Source: an uncultured Porphyromonadaceae bacterium (GTDB taxonomy: Bacteria > Bacteroidota > Bacteroidia > Bacteroidales > Barnesiellaceae_A). From it: 19,436 nt of DNA. Position numbers and translations under genes: made by a program. The notes beneath the pieces are model-generated. The model saw only the letters and a list, made by a program, of their open reading frames with translations. It made no database searches and was not told the origin of the DNA. Of the stretch, positions 8,861-17,491 are shown one piece after another; positions within the stretch are counted from its first letter, which is position 1, and every line of letters starts with the position of its first letter. The DNA lies in the NCBI GenBank assembly GCA_900542255.1, contig UQMR01000042.1, positions 1 through 19,436 of the forward strand. Reading direction: 5' to 3'.

Positions 8861-9028
8861 CCTGCCACTCATACGAAGCTACACCTGAAACTATATTCGA
8901 ATCCATACAGCCGCCACAATAGAAGCAAACATACACCTGCCAGCCCCGCGAAGCCGCACACGCAGTTATTTTCCCGCCCCTACCATACACACAGCGCAAG
9001 CTCTCTGCAAAACTCAAACGAAGGTACG

Positions 9029-9646
9029 TCAGCAGTCACGCTCCTCATCATAAAGAGACTCAAAACGGGCCCGCAAAGCCTCCTCGTCACGCAGCAACCG
9101 GCGCAATGCGGCCAGGCCAACCTCATTGCCCGAGTCGGGCAGCCACAGTTTCAGATATCCCTGCTCACCATACTTCCGGGCAATATGCTGTCTAAAACGC
9201 TCATAATGCTGCTCCCTACTATTGCGGGGATAATGTTGCAGGCCATATTGAACGGTACGACGCAGCACGGTCTCCGGCTCTATCAGGCGGTCGGCCTCTG
9301 CGACAATCTTTCCATACAAGGTACGAGGCTCACACCCCGCCGAGGCCCTATGATCTTCCACCGCCTGACGCATCATCTCAATTTGCACCTCGTCAAACCA
9401 TCTTTTCAACTCCATGTCTCCTGCCAATATATTTCCAGAGACAATATGATGATTCTCCCTTCCTTCGCACAACCCCAAGTCGTGATATGCCGCAATGACA
9501 TAAGCCATGCGGGCATCGGCACCATAGCGGCCTGCGTAAAAAAGAGAACGGTTGATTACTGCCCTAGCGTGGTCTATCCCATGCGCCTTGTCGAAAGCGG
9601 CATAACGGGGAACTATACACGTTTCTATATACCTCTGCAACTCCAT
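9029..9646 (-). CDS. HD-domain metal-dependent phosphohydrolase
   Basis: 205 residues, small cytoplasmic HD-superfamily protein. Metal-binding residues are visible in order: HGIDH at 22-26 after DKA, YHDLGL with the HD pair at 55-56, a conserved NHH at 65-67, and an EADRLIE segment later that may supply the last Asp. This order resembles the YedJ/uncharacterised HD hydrolase group rather than (p)ppGpp synthetases, cyclic-di-GMP HD-GYP enzymes or tRNA nucleotidyltransferases; no second domain is present. The substrate is unknown, possibly a nucleotide or a phosphate ester. The gene starts five bases after the MFS stop on the same strand, so the two are almost certainly one operon; whether they share a pathway is not shown by the sequence. 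About 220 bases without a gene separate its stop from the bactofilin start. Confidence 0.85.
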   Translation of the reverse strand: MELQRYIETCIVPRYAAFDKAHGIDHARAVINRSLFYAGRYGADARMAYVIAAYHDLGLCEGRENHHIVSGNILAGDMELKRWFDEVQIEMMRQAVEDHRASAGCEPRTLYGKIVAEADRLIEPETVLRRTVQYGLQHYPRNSREQHYERFRQHIARKYGEQGYLKLWLPDSGNEVGLAALRRLLRDEEALRARFESLYDEERDC

Positions 9647-9651
9647 CTTTC

Positions 9652-10866
9652 CTATTCCAACTTGTTCTGGGCATAGTGCTTGCGCACAACAAATGCAAAC
9701 AGAAACAATCCCATCAGACTTACTACCCAGGCCCAGCGATATGCCGTCCCGTAACTCGAAACCTCAGCAATGTGTCCTCCTATAAAAACACCTAGGCCCA
9801 CCCCCAAGTCCCACGAGGTAAGATAAGAGGAATTGGCCGTACCCCGGCGACTATTGGGAGCCATACTGATAAACATGGCCTGAAATGCCGAGCATATCGT
9901 ACCATAACCTATGCCCAGTATAAAGGCAGCCGTATAATACCCGACCGGGAGCGTAAGCTCTATGAATACAGCGTACCCCAAAAGACAACATACCATACCC
10001 CAGAAAATGCTCTTTACAATATAACCGTGGTCGAGCATCCGCCCGGCAGCCAGACGAGATGATATCAATCCGATTGCCATGATGACAAAGAAGAGCGCCG
10101 AATTTGCCGCAGCACCAATCTCCTCACGGCCATAAATAGCCAGATAGGTCGACAGCATACCATAACTAAAAGAGAACAAGATGACAGGCAACGTTTCGGG
10201 AAGAGCATTGAGCAGAATAAAACGGTCAAGGGATACTTTCGATGGCACAGCCGATACATCACGACGGGGCGCCTTGATAGTAGCTACACTACACAGTCCC
10301 AAGAAAGAGGAGAGTATCGACAGGAGAAAAATATAATCGAAATTATGCAGCGTATCATATATATAAAGCGAGAGAGAAGGACCTATCGCCATGGCCAGAT
10401 TATTGCTCACACCGTAATAACCTATCCCTTCTCCCCGACGCACCGACGGCATAATATCTATCGCCATCGTACTGTTCGATACCGTCACCAGCCCGAAGGC
10501 CAAACCATGCGTAGCCCGGATAAGAGCAAAAAGCAACAATGTGCCGGCAAGCAGATATCCGCAAAAATATAGCATGAAAATGGTGTAACAGATGAGCAGC
10601 ATACGCTTTCGCGGAAACGTATCGACCAGAAAGCCACTGGCCGGACGCACCAGCAATGCCATCACCGTATAAGAGGCCAGTACCATACCTGTCACCGATT
10701 TGTCGGCATCAAACGCCTCGGCAACATACATCGGCAAAATAGGAAGAAGCAGATAGAACGAAAAAAAGAGCAAAAAATTCCCGATGGTAACGGCACGGAA
10801 ATTGGCAGTCCACAGCGGCGGACGCTCAACAGGAGATATAGGCCGGGCGGTCTGTTTCATAATCAT
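9652..10866 (-). CDS. Major facilitator superfamily transporter
   Basis: 404 residues with about twelve hydrophobic segments, the normal size of an MFS permease of the inner membrane. The first segment is at about residues 25-50 (FRAVTIGNFLLFFSFYLLLPILPMYVA). The loop 2-3 signature is present as GFLVDTFPRKRMLL near residue 77, a variant of G-x-L-a-D-r-x-G-r-r, and an equivalent in the second half is GRMLDHGYIVKS near 275. The overall pattern (two halves, central loop near KAPRRDVSAVPSK) resembles the drug/arabinose efflux-like branch, so export of a small molecule is a reasonable guess, but the substrate cannot be read from sequence. Start may be the ATG at 10866 or the ATG two codons later at 10860. 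It lies 57 bases after miaB with no clear promoter between, and 5 bases before the HD gene, suggesting miaB-MFS-HD co-transcription. Confidence 0.9.
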   Translation of the reverse strand: MIMKQTARPISPVERPPLWTANFRAVTIGNFLLFFSFYLLLPILPMYVAEAFDADKSVTGMVLASYTVMALLVRPASGFLVDTFPRKRMLLICYTIFMLYFCGYLLAGTLLLFALIRATHGLAFGLVTVSNSTMAIDIMPSVRRGEGIGYYGVSNNLAMAIGPSLSLYIYDTLHNFDYIFLLSILSSFLGLCSVATIKAPRRDVSAVPSKVSLDRFILLNALPETLPVILFSFSYGMLSTYLAIYGREEIGAAANSALFFVIMAIGLISSRLAAGRMLDHGYIVKSIFWGMVCCLLGYAVFIELTLPVGYYTAAFILGIGYGTICSAFQAMFISMAPNSRRGTANSSYLTSWDLGVGLGVFIGGHIAEVSSYGTAYRWAWVVSLMGLFLFAFVVRKHYAQNKLE

Positions 10867-10923
10867 ATTCTGCCCTTGACAAATACAACAGGAATCTTTG
10901 CCGTTGCGCCAAACACAACCACG

Positions 10924-12294
10924 CTATACTGTATGCCCCAACAGAGTAGCCGACGAGGCATCATCTATGACAACCGTCACCCGGTCACCCACCCGGTAGT
11001 CGCCCCGCGGAAAGACCACAGTCTTATTTTGTGAGGTACGCCCGCACAACTGCTCGCGCGAACGCTTCGAGAATCCCTCGACCAGCACCTCGAAACTCTT
11101 TCCTATATCACGGCGGTTGCTCTCGGCCGAGAGCTCGTTCTGCAACTCTATCATTCGTTGCAAACGCTCTATCTTCACCTCCTCAGGAACATCATCGGGC
11201 ATGTTACGGGCCGCGAACGTTCCCGGTCGCTCAGAGTATTTGAAAAGGAAAGCGGCATCATAACCCACCTCGCGCATCAGGCTCAATGTATCCTGGAACT
11301 CGCTCTCCGTTTCGGAGTGGAAGCCGCAGAACAAATCAGTAGTAATACCGCAGTCGGGAATAATGCGACGTATCGCCTCTACCCGGCCCAGATACCACTC
11401 ACGCGTATAACGACGGTTCATCAGTTGCAAGATACGGTTATTACCCGACTGTACCGGCAAATGTATATGATGACACAAAGCCGGATAAGCTGCCACGACA
11501 TGCAAAATGTCATCGCTCATATCTTTGGGATGCGATGTCGTAAAACGGATACGCATGCCATCACCCGCAGCTTCGGCTACAAGACGCAGCAATGCAGGAA
11601 AGTCGGTCGTTTCACCCTCGGGCGATACATAGCAATACGAATTGACATTCTGTCCCAGTAAAACGGCTTCCTTAAAACCACGCATTTTCAGGTCGGCCAA
11701 TTCGTTAAGAATACTCTGCGGCTCACGGCTGCGCTCACGTCCCCGTGTATAAGGAACTATACAATAGGAACAAAAGTTGTTGCAGCCCCGCATGATAGAG
11801 ATAAAACCCGATACCCTGTTATGCCCTACACGGGAGGGGATAATATCGCGATAGGTCTCGGTAGTAGAGAGTTGCACGTTGACAGCCGGGTTGCCTTGTT
11901 CTACGGCAGCCACCAAAGCCGGAAGGTCGAGATAGGCATCGGGGCCGGCCACGAGGTCGACACCTTCGTTTTCTACCAATGCCTGCTGCACCCGCTCGGC
12001 CATACAGCCCAAGACACCTACAATAAAATGCGGCTTGCTACGTTTGAGCGAACGGAAAAAAGCAAGACGCGACAAAATCTTCTGTTCGGCATTGTCCCGG
12101 ATAGAGCAAGTGTTGACAAATACAGCATCTGCATCGTCAATCTTGTCGCAAAGCGTATAACCTTGCATCTGCATGATTGCAGCTACCACTTCACTATCGG
12201 CAACATTCATCTGGCAGCCGTATGTTTCTATAAAAAGTTTTTTGTTGCCCGAAACTTTTTTATCGCGGGGAGATAAATTCTCTGAGCTATTCAT
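10924..12294 (-). CDS. miaB: tRNA-2-methylthio-N6-dimethylallyladenosine synthase MiaB
   Basis: 456 residues, full length. MiaB is a radical SAM enzyme that adds the methylthio group to i6A37 of tRNAs reading UNN codons. The N-terminal methylthiotransferase domain has its cluster cysteines at C27 (ETYGCQMN), C63 (VNTCSIRDNAE) and C97 (VLGCMAERV). The radical SAM cluster is C171, C175 and C178 in RGCNNFCSYCIVPYTRGRE, the version typical of MiaB rather than RimO or MtaB. Downstream are TSHPKDMSDDIL and HLPVQSGNNRILQLMNR, also MiaB-like. The C-terminal TRAM domain (about 385-450) contains FEVLVEGFSKRS and GDRVTVVIDDA. An N-terminal stretch of about 18 polar residues precedes the core; the ATG chosen gives the longest frame, and a later start would need a non-ATG codon. 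It leads the minus-strand group miaB-MFS-HD. Confidence 0.96.
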   Translation of the reverse strand: MNSSENLSPRDKKVSGNKKLFIETYGCQMNVADSEVVAAIMQMQGYTLCDKIDDADAVFVNTCSIRDNAEQKILSRLAFFRSLKRSKPHFIVGVLGCMAERVQQALVENEGVDLVAGPDAYLDLPALVAAVEQGNPAVNVQLSTTETYRDIIPSRVGHNRVSGFISIMRGCNNFCSYCIVPYTRGRERSREPQSILNELADLKMRGFKEAVLLGQNVNSYCYVSPEGETTDFPALLRLVAEAAGDGMRIRFTTSHPKDMSDDILHVVAAYPALCHHIHLPVQSGNNRILQLMNRRYTREWYLGRVEAIRRIIPDCGITTDLFCGFHSETESEFQDTLSLMREVGYDAAFLFKYSERPGTFAARNMPDDVPEEVKIERLQRMIELQNELSAESNRRDIGKSFEVLVEGFSKRSREQLCGRTSQNKTVVFPRGDYRVGDRVTVVIDDASSATLLGHTV

Positions 12295-12370
12295 GAGCTT
12301 TTTCGTTTATTCAAATTTTATTTACCAGAAAAATAAACGCATCCTCTACCATAAATTTTCATGTAATTTG

Positions 12371-12401
12371 TTGCAAATACAAATTGTTTTATTTTAATTT
12401 G
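12371..12401 (+). promoter_or_regulatory. Possible plus-strand promoter in the miaB upstream region
   Basis: TTG at 12371-12373 (part of TTTGTTG) is followed after exactly 20 bases by TTAATTTG (12394-12401), one mismatch from TAnnTTTG. It would fire near 12408, towards the hairpin at 12452-12477. The region is very A/T rich, so a chance match is possible. Confidence 0.25.
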
Positions 12402-12451
12402 CAGTAACAATACATAAATTTTTTCATAGTTAAGGTTTAGGTTAATTTAGA

Positions 12452-12477
12452 GAAGGGTGGTTGTGAAACCGCCCTTT
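12452..12477 (+). terminator. Terminator-like hairpin with GTGA loop upstream of the 12553 gene
   Basis: A 10-bp stem AAGGGTGGTT / AACCGCCCTT (12453-12462 with 12467-12476, one G-T pair) closes a GNRA-type GTGA loop. It is followed by a T-rich but interrupted tail (TCCTCATTATTATACTTTT). No annotated plus-strand gene ends here; the hairpin lies between divergent genes and before the promoter at 12501-12531. Confidence 0.4.
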
Positions 12478-12500
12478 CCTCATTATTATACTTTTAGGAG

Positions 12501-12531
12501 TTGTTTTTCTCTCGATAAACACGTATATTTG
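12501..12531 (+). promoter_or_regulatory. Promoter of the small membrane protein/CoA-transferase unit
   Basis: TTG (12501-12503), 20 bases, then TATATTTG (12524-12531) matches the Bacteroidetes promoter pattern. Transcription should start near 12537, about 16 nt before the ATG at 12553. This placement also excludes the longer in-frame extension of the gene that would begin at 12457, upstream of this promoter. Confidence 0.7.
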
Positions 12532-12552
12532 GGCACAAAAATACAAATAAAG

Positions 12553-13077
12553 ATGGATTTACAGGATATCCTGTTTTATATTGTTATCGGTTTTGTGGGC
12601 CTGATAAGCTATCTGAGCCAACGCAAGGCAAAAAAACAAGCCGAAGAGATAGAACGACGCCGTCGGCAACAGCAAGAGACCGCGTCGCAGGAGAATCCTG
12701 TAACAAGTCATGGAGAAGAATATCCTTCTGCCACCCTGCCACAAGAGACGGTAATGCCACGCGAGGAATATACGCTCGATGAGATATTCAAGGCATTACG
12801 CGAAAGGAAGCCCCTACCGCCCTCCAAGCCCCAGAAGCCGCAAATGCCGGAAATCTCCGCAGCCCCCGCGCCGGCCTCACTCCTACAAACAGCGGCCCCG
12901 CCGGTACCGGCATCCCCCAAAACAGAAAACAAACACTTCTCGACCGAACAGGCTCCGCCGAAAAAGAGAATAGCACGGCCTGCCGATACAGATAGCGAAA
13001 AACACACCCTCGGACACAAGTCCATCAACTGGCGAGAAGCATTTATAGCATCAGAAATCCTAAACCGAAAATATTAA
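12553..13077 (+). CDS. Small membrane-anchored protein with conserved-looking C-terminal tail, function unknown
   Basis: 174 residues from the ATG at 12553; an upstream in-frame start (GTG, 12457) was rejected because it precedes the promoter. Residues about 5-22 (DILFYIVIGFVGLISYL) form one membrane segment. A highly charged stretch rich in Lys, Arg, Glu and Gln follows (QRKAKKQAEEIERRRRQQQ), then residues about 40-150 are rich in Pro, Ala, Ser, Thr and Gln and look disordered. The last residues, INWREAFIASEILNRKY, form an amphipathic helix; I have the impression that related Bacteroidetes proteins end with similar S-E-I-L-N-R tails, but cannot verify it here. It lies 46 bases before the CoA-transferase with no strong promoter between, so they may share a transcript. 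The function is unknown; an adaptor or scaffold tethered to the inner membrane is one possibility. Confidence 0.8.
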   Translation: MDLQDILFYIVIGFVGLISYLSQRKAKKQAEEIERRRRQQQETASQENPVTSHGEEYPSATLPQETVMPREEYTLDEIFKALRERKPLPPSKPQKPQMPEISAAPAPASLLQTAAPPVPASPKTENKHFSTEQAPPKKRIARPADTDSEKHTLGHKSINWREAFIASEILNRKY

Positions 13078-13123
13078 AACAAGTAAGAACGTTACGAATA
13101 ACCTAATTTTATCTTAAAACACC

Positions 13124-14617
13124 ATGGCTTATAGAATTATTTCAGCCGAAGAAGCTGCTTCGTACATCCAAAATGGCGACAATATCGGCTTCGGTGGCTT
13201 TACCGCTGCCGGTACGCCCAAAGCCGTCACGATTGCCTTAGCCAAAAGAGCAGAAGAAGAACATGCTGCCGGACGCCCTTTCAAAGTAGGAGTTTACACC
13301 GGAGCCTCTACCAATGATTACATAGACGGCTACCTGAGCCGGGCAAACGCCATCAAAGGACGCACACCCTACCAATCGCACAAAGACTCTCGCGACAGAA
13401 TAAACAAGAACGAAATGGACTATTTCGATGTACATCTGTCGCACTTGTCACAATCACTGCGCTACGGTTTCTTAGGCAAAATCAACATCGGTATCATCGA
13501 GGCCGCCGAGATAACCGACGACGGCGAGATTCTCCTGGGAGCTGGCGTAGGTATGGCACCCACCGTATGTGACCTTGCCGACAAAATAATCATAGAACGC
13601 AACCACCACGAGACAGACAAGATGCGGGGTATGCACGACATATACACTCCCGCCGATCCTCCTTACCGCCGCGAGATACCCATCTACAAACCGAGCGACC
13701 GCATAGGCTCGCCCGTCATCAAGGTAGACCCCAAGAAAATCATCGGTATCGTAGAAACCGACCTGCGCGACGGAGTGAAACCCTTCTCGCCGGTAGACGA
13801 AACGACAGCCCGAATAGGACACAATGTGTGCGACTTCCTGGCATCGCAACTCAAAAAGGGACTCATACCCAAAGAATTCCTGCCGCTGCAATCGGGCGTA
13901 GGCAATATCGCCAATGCCGTGTTATCGCAATTGGGCGAGAGTAAAGAGATTCCCTCTTTCGAGATGTACACCGAAGTGGTACAAGACGCCGCTTTGGAAC
14001 TGATGTTCCAGGGCAAATGTCGTTTTGCAAGTAGCTGCGCCCTCTATGTAAGCGATGAAGTTCTCACACGCATCTTCGACAATATCGAAGATTTCCGCAA
14101 CCGCATCATACTGCGTCCGGGCGAAATAACCAACAACCCCGAGGTTGTGCGCCGCTTAGGGCTTATCACCATGAATACCGCACTGGAAGCCGACATATTT
14201 GGCAATATCAACTCGACACATGTGTGCGGCACAAAGATGATGAACGGTATCGGCGGCTCAGGCGACTTTACCCGAAACGCTTACCTCTCTATATTCGCAT
14301 GCCCCTCAATAGCAAAAGGCGGCAAGATAAGCGCCATTGTACCCATGGTATCGCACGTAGACCATAGCGAGCACTCGGTAATGATACTCGCCACAGAGCA
14401 GGGTGTAGCCGACTTGCGCGGCAAATCGCCCATCCAACGTGCCGAGGCCATTATAGAAAACTGCGCACACCCCATGTACCGACAACTGTTGTGGGATTAT
14501 CTGAAACTCTCGAAAGGCGGACACACACCCCACAATCTGCACGCCGCATTCGGGTTCCACAACGAATTCCTGCGCTCGGGCGATATGGCGCTGACCAATT
14601 GGGCCGAGTACTGCTAA
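13124..14617 (+). CDS. Succinate/acetate CoA-transferase (acetyl-CoA hydrolase/transferase family)
   Basis: 497 residues, the normal size of class I CoA-transferases of the Cat1/AarC/ScpC type. These cytoplasmic enzymes transfer CoA between acyl groups through a glutamyl-CoA intermediate. The N-terminal domain has IGFGGFTAAGTPKAV at about 22-36. The likely catalytic Glu is E284 in MYTEVVQDAALELM, preceded by the oxyanion loop GVGNIANAV near 258-266. The C-terminal domain has GSGDFTRNAYLSIFACPS, VPMVSHVDHSEHSV and the family signature TEQGVADLRGKSP. In Bacteroidales, enzymes of this type exchange CoA between propionyl-CoA or acetyl-CoA and succinate in the succinate-propionate pathway; acetate use is equally possible from sequence alone. 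It follows the small membrane protein by 46 bases and ends with a hairpin at 14654-14681. Confidence 0.92.
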   Translation: MAYRIISAEEAASYIQNGDNIGFGGFTAAGTPKAVTIALAKRAEEEHAAGRPFKVGVYTGASTNDYIDGYLSRANAIKGRTPYQSHKDSRDRINKNEMDYFDVHLSHLSQSLRYGFLGKINIGIIEAAEITDDGEILLGAGVGMAPTVCDLADKIIIERNHHETDKMRGMHDIYTPADPPYRREIPIYKPSDRIGSPVIKVDPKKIIGIVETDLRDGVKPFSPVDETTARIGHNVCDFLASQLKKGLIPKEFLPLQSGVGNIANAVLSQLGESKEIPSFEMYTEVVQDAALELMFQGKCRFASSCALYVSDEVLTRIFDNIEDFRNRIILRPGEITNNPEVVRRLGLITMNTALEADIFGNINSTHVCGTKMMNGIGGSGDFTRNAYLSIFACPSIAKGGKISAIVPMVSHVDHSEHSVMILATEQGVADLRGKSPIQRAEAIIENCAHPMYRQLLWDYLKLSKGGHTPHNLHAAFGFHNEFLRSGDMALTNWAEYC

Positions 14618-14653
14618 TGTCTCTATAAAGAATATACGCAACCACACACAAGA

Positions 14654-14681
14654 AGCCGCGACACACATCATCGTCGCGGCT
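14654..14681 (+). terminator. Probable terminator after the CoA-transferase gene
   Basis: A perfect 9-bp stem AGCCGCGAC / GTCGCGGCT (14654-14662 with 14673-14681) has a 10-nt loop. The tail CCTTACTATTATAA is only partly T-rich, so termination efficiency is uncertain. Confidence 0.65.
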
Positions 14682-14846
14682 CCTTACTATTATAAGAGAA
14701 CATTTTCCACCCTACCGGAACGCCGGCACCGGAACTAAGGGCGCCAACTGCAAAGCATGGATAGCAATCAAGGGCAATAATGATTTTATAACAAACTAAT
14801 TGCGTTAAATTTCACAAAGCAAACACCTTTCTTGTCAGGAAATTGC
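14682..14846 (+). other. Gene-free spacer between the CoA-transferase terminator and the gap promoter
   Basis: This is the left part of a 425-base stretch without a recognisable gene (14618-15042). It contains a 14-base-period direct repeat of ACCGGAAC (14714-14721 and 14728-14735) inside a GC-rich patch flanked by CCCTA and TAAGGG. The rest is A/T rich. No open frame longer than a few codons with a credible start was seen on the plus strand, and there is no RNA-gene signature. Confidence 0.5.
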
Positions 14847-14854
14847 TACCTTTG
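14847..14854 (+). promoter_or_regulatory. Bacteroidetes -7 box before the GAPDH gene
   Basis: TACCTTTG fits TAnnTTTG and is the same -7 box as at the rplM promoter. No good TTTG is found 19-21 bases upstream. If used, transcription starts near 14861 and gives a leader of about 180 nt, long for this window. Confidence 0.6.
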
Positions 14855-14860
14855 CGGCGA

Positions 14861-16053
<1,193 letters not shown>

Positions 16054-16081
16054 TAAGAACGTTACACAACGTCATAACGCA

Positions 16082-16120
16082 AGCAAGCCTGCCGCTGAAA
16101 CGGCAGGCTTGCTGTTTTTT
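16082..16120 (+). terminator. Strong rho-independent terminator after gap
   Basis: A perfect 13-bp stem AGCAAGCCTGCCG / CGGCAGGCTTGCT (16082-16094 with 16101-16113), loop CTGAAA, is followed by GTTTTTT. Confidence 0.95.
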
Positions 16121-16176
16121 GCCCATACAATAAAATACCGTTACGCTCCGTTTTGATAAAAACAAGCAAAACAGCC

Positions 16177-17337
16177 ATGCACAACTTCTATCAACATAGC
16201 GAAAGAGGCAAATACCTCTTCTTTGCCGTATCAATCATCTTAGTGGGCATATTCCTATATATCTCAAACGAGCTTGTAAAGAATCTCGCACAAGAGGAAC
16301 GCAACAAAATGGAGATATGGGCCGATGCAACACGCGAGCTCGCGACAGAAACCTCAGACGCCAATATAGACCTCATACTGAAAATCATACAAAGCAATAC
16401 AACCATACCGGTCATCATAACCGATGAAAACGGTATGATAGCCCAATACCTGAACATAGACATCAACACCTCAGACACTACCCGACTGCTTGCCCAAAAA
16501 CTCGAAGACTTTAAGCGCAACAACGACACATCGATAACCATAGATCTGGGCGACGGCATAACACAAACCCTCTACTACGACGACTCGATACTGCTAAAAC
16601 GATTGTCGTACTACCCATATATACAACTTGCCGTGATGATACTCTTCGCCCTCATCTCCTACATCGGGCTGATAAGCGTCAAACGTGCCGAACAAAACAA
16701 AGTATGGGTAGGCCTCTCGAAAGAGACAGCCCACCAGCTTGGCACCCCCATCTCGTCGCTCATGGCATGGATAGAACTGCTGAAATCGAATCCCGAAACC
16801 GACCCGAGCATTGCCGAAGAGATAGAAAAGGACGTAAAACGACTGTCGACCATTGCCGACCGCTTCTCAAAGATAGGCTCCATGCCGCAGAAAGAGAAAA
16901 CCGACATAAACACAATCCTCGAAGAGACAGCCTCGTACATGCGCCACCGCATATCGGGCAAAATAGAATTTACACTTGCCCTACCCGAGGGAAAAGAGCA
17001 TGCCATGCTATGCAAACCACTGATAGAGTGGGTCATAGAAAATCTATGCAAAAACGCCGTCGATGCCATGGAGGGCAAGGGAAAGCTAAACATTACAGCA
17101 AAAGCCGAGAAAGAGAAAATATACATAGAAATAAGCGATACGGGGAAAGGTATCGCCAAGAAAAACTTTGGCACCATCTTCAAGCCCGGCTACACCACTA
17201 AAAAAAGAGGCTGGGGACTGGGGCTCACGCTCGCCAAGCGCATCATAGAAGAATACCACGACGGGGAGATATATGTAAAAGAGTCTACCCCGGGCATAGG
17301 TACAACATTCAGAATAGAACTTCCGCGCATCGCATAA
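16177..17337 (+). CDS. Orphan membrane-bound sensor histidine kinase
   Basis: 386 residues from the ATG at 16177; an upstream TTG at 16153 is less likely. Membrane segments lie at about 13-29 and 144-166, enclosing a periplasmic sensor region of about 115 residues (IIQSNTTIPVIITDENGMI... ) that resembles a small PAS/Cache-like fold; its ligand is unknown. The H-box is AHQLGTP with the phosphorylated His at H186, in place of the usual SHELRTP. The ATPase domain shows the N box ENLCKNAVDAM (N289, N293), G1 DTGKGI (D321), FKPGYTTKK as the F box, and G2 GWGLGLTLAKRI (from G345). All catalytic motifs are present. No response regulator is adjacent, and neighbours are GAPDH and ribosomal genes, so its partner must be elsewhere. 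It starts 57 bases after the gap terminator, with no clear promoter seen. Confidence 0.93.
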   Translation: MHNFYQHSERGKYLFFAVSIILVGIFLYISNELVKNLAQEERNKMEIWADATRELATETSDANIDLILKIIQSNTTIPVIITDENGMIAQYLNIDINTSDTTRLLAQKLEDFKRNNDTSITIDLGDGITQTLYYDDSILLKRLSYYPYIQLAVMILFALISYIGLISVKRAEQNKVWVGLSKETAHQLGTPISSLMAWIELLKSNPETDPSIAEEIEKDVKRLSTIADRFSKIGSMPQKEKTDINTILEETASYMRHRISGKIEFTLALPEGKEHAMLCKPLIEWVIENLCKNAVDAMEGKGKLNITAKAEKEKIYIEISDTGKGIAKKNFGTIFKPGYTTKKRGWGLGLTLAKRIIEEYHDGEIYVKESTPGIGTTFRIELPRIA

Positions 17338-17425
17338 TCTCCGGGCACACCCCTGCCGATGCCGCTCTCAAATATAAAGCAGACATACACACCCCTCCCA
17401 TACAAGAAAAGAGAGAAAAAATTTC

Positions 17426-17451
17426 TACCGCAAAAAATAAAAATTGCGGTA
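17426..17451 (+). repeat. Perfect inverted repeat just upstream of the rplM promoter
   Basis: TACCGCAA (17426-17433) and TTGCGGTA (17444-17451) are exact inverted copies separated by ten A/T bases. The right arm ends five bases before the -33 TTTG of the ribosomal promoter. It is 88 bases after the histidine kinase stop and has no T-run behind it, so an operator is as likely as a terminator. Confidence 0.5.
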
Positions 17452-17455
17452 AACA

Positions 17456-17486
17456 TTTGATTTGTCGAATAAATAGCATACCTTTG
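17456..17486 (+). promoter_or_regulatory. Promoter of the rplM-rpsI operon
   Basis: TTTG (17456-17459), 19 bases, then TACCTTTG (17479-17486) fits the Bacteroidetes promoter pattern. Transcription should start near 17492, giving a leader of about 105 nt before rplM. Confidence 0.8.
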
Positions 17487-17491
17487 CAGTC

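Noticed and set aside
8774..9676. 300-codon plus-strand open frame over the bactofilin and HD genes
   Set aside because: It runs antisense to two well-supported genes and their promoter, and its product has no recognisable domain and an odd composition.
12457..12552. N-terminal extension of the 12553 gene
   Set aside because: It would start at a GTG inside a hairpin and upstream of the consensus promoter; the added residues look like translated spacer.
13084..13095. TAAGAACGTTAC, repeated at 16054-16065, both just after stop codons
   Set aside because: Several 12-base repeats are expected by chance in a window of this size, and there is no further similarity around the two copies.
16153..16176. 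TTG start for the histidine kinase
   Set aside because: The ATG at 16177 begins a normal short cytoplasmic N-terminus before the first membrane segment; the eight extra residues add nothing recognisable.
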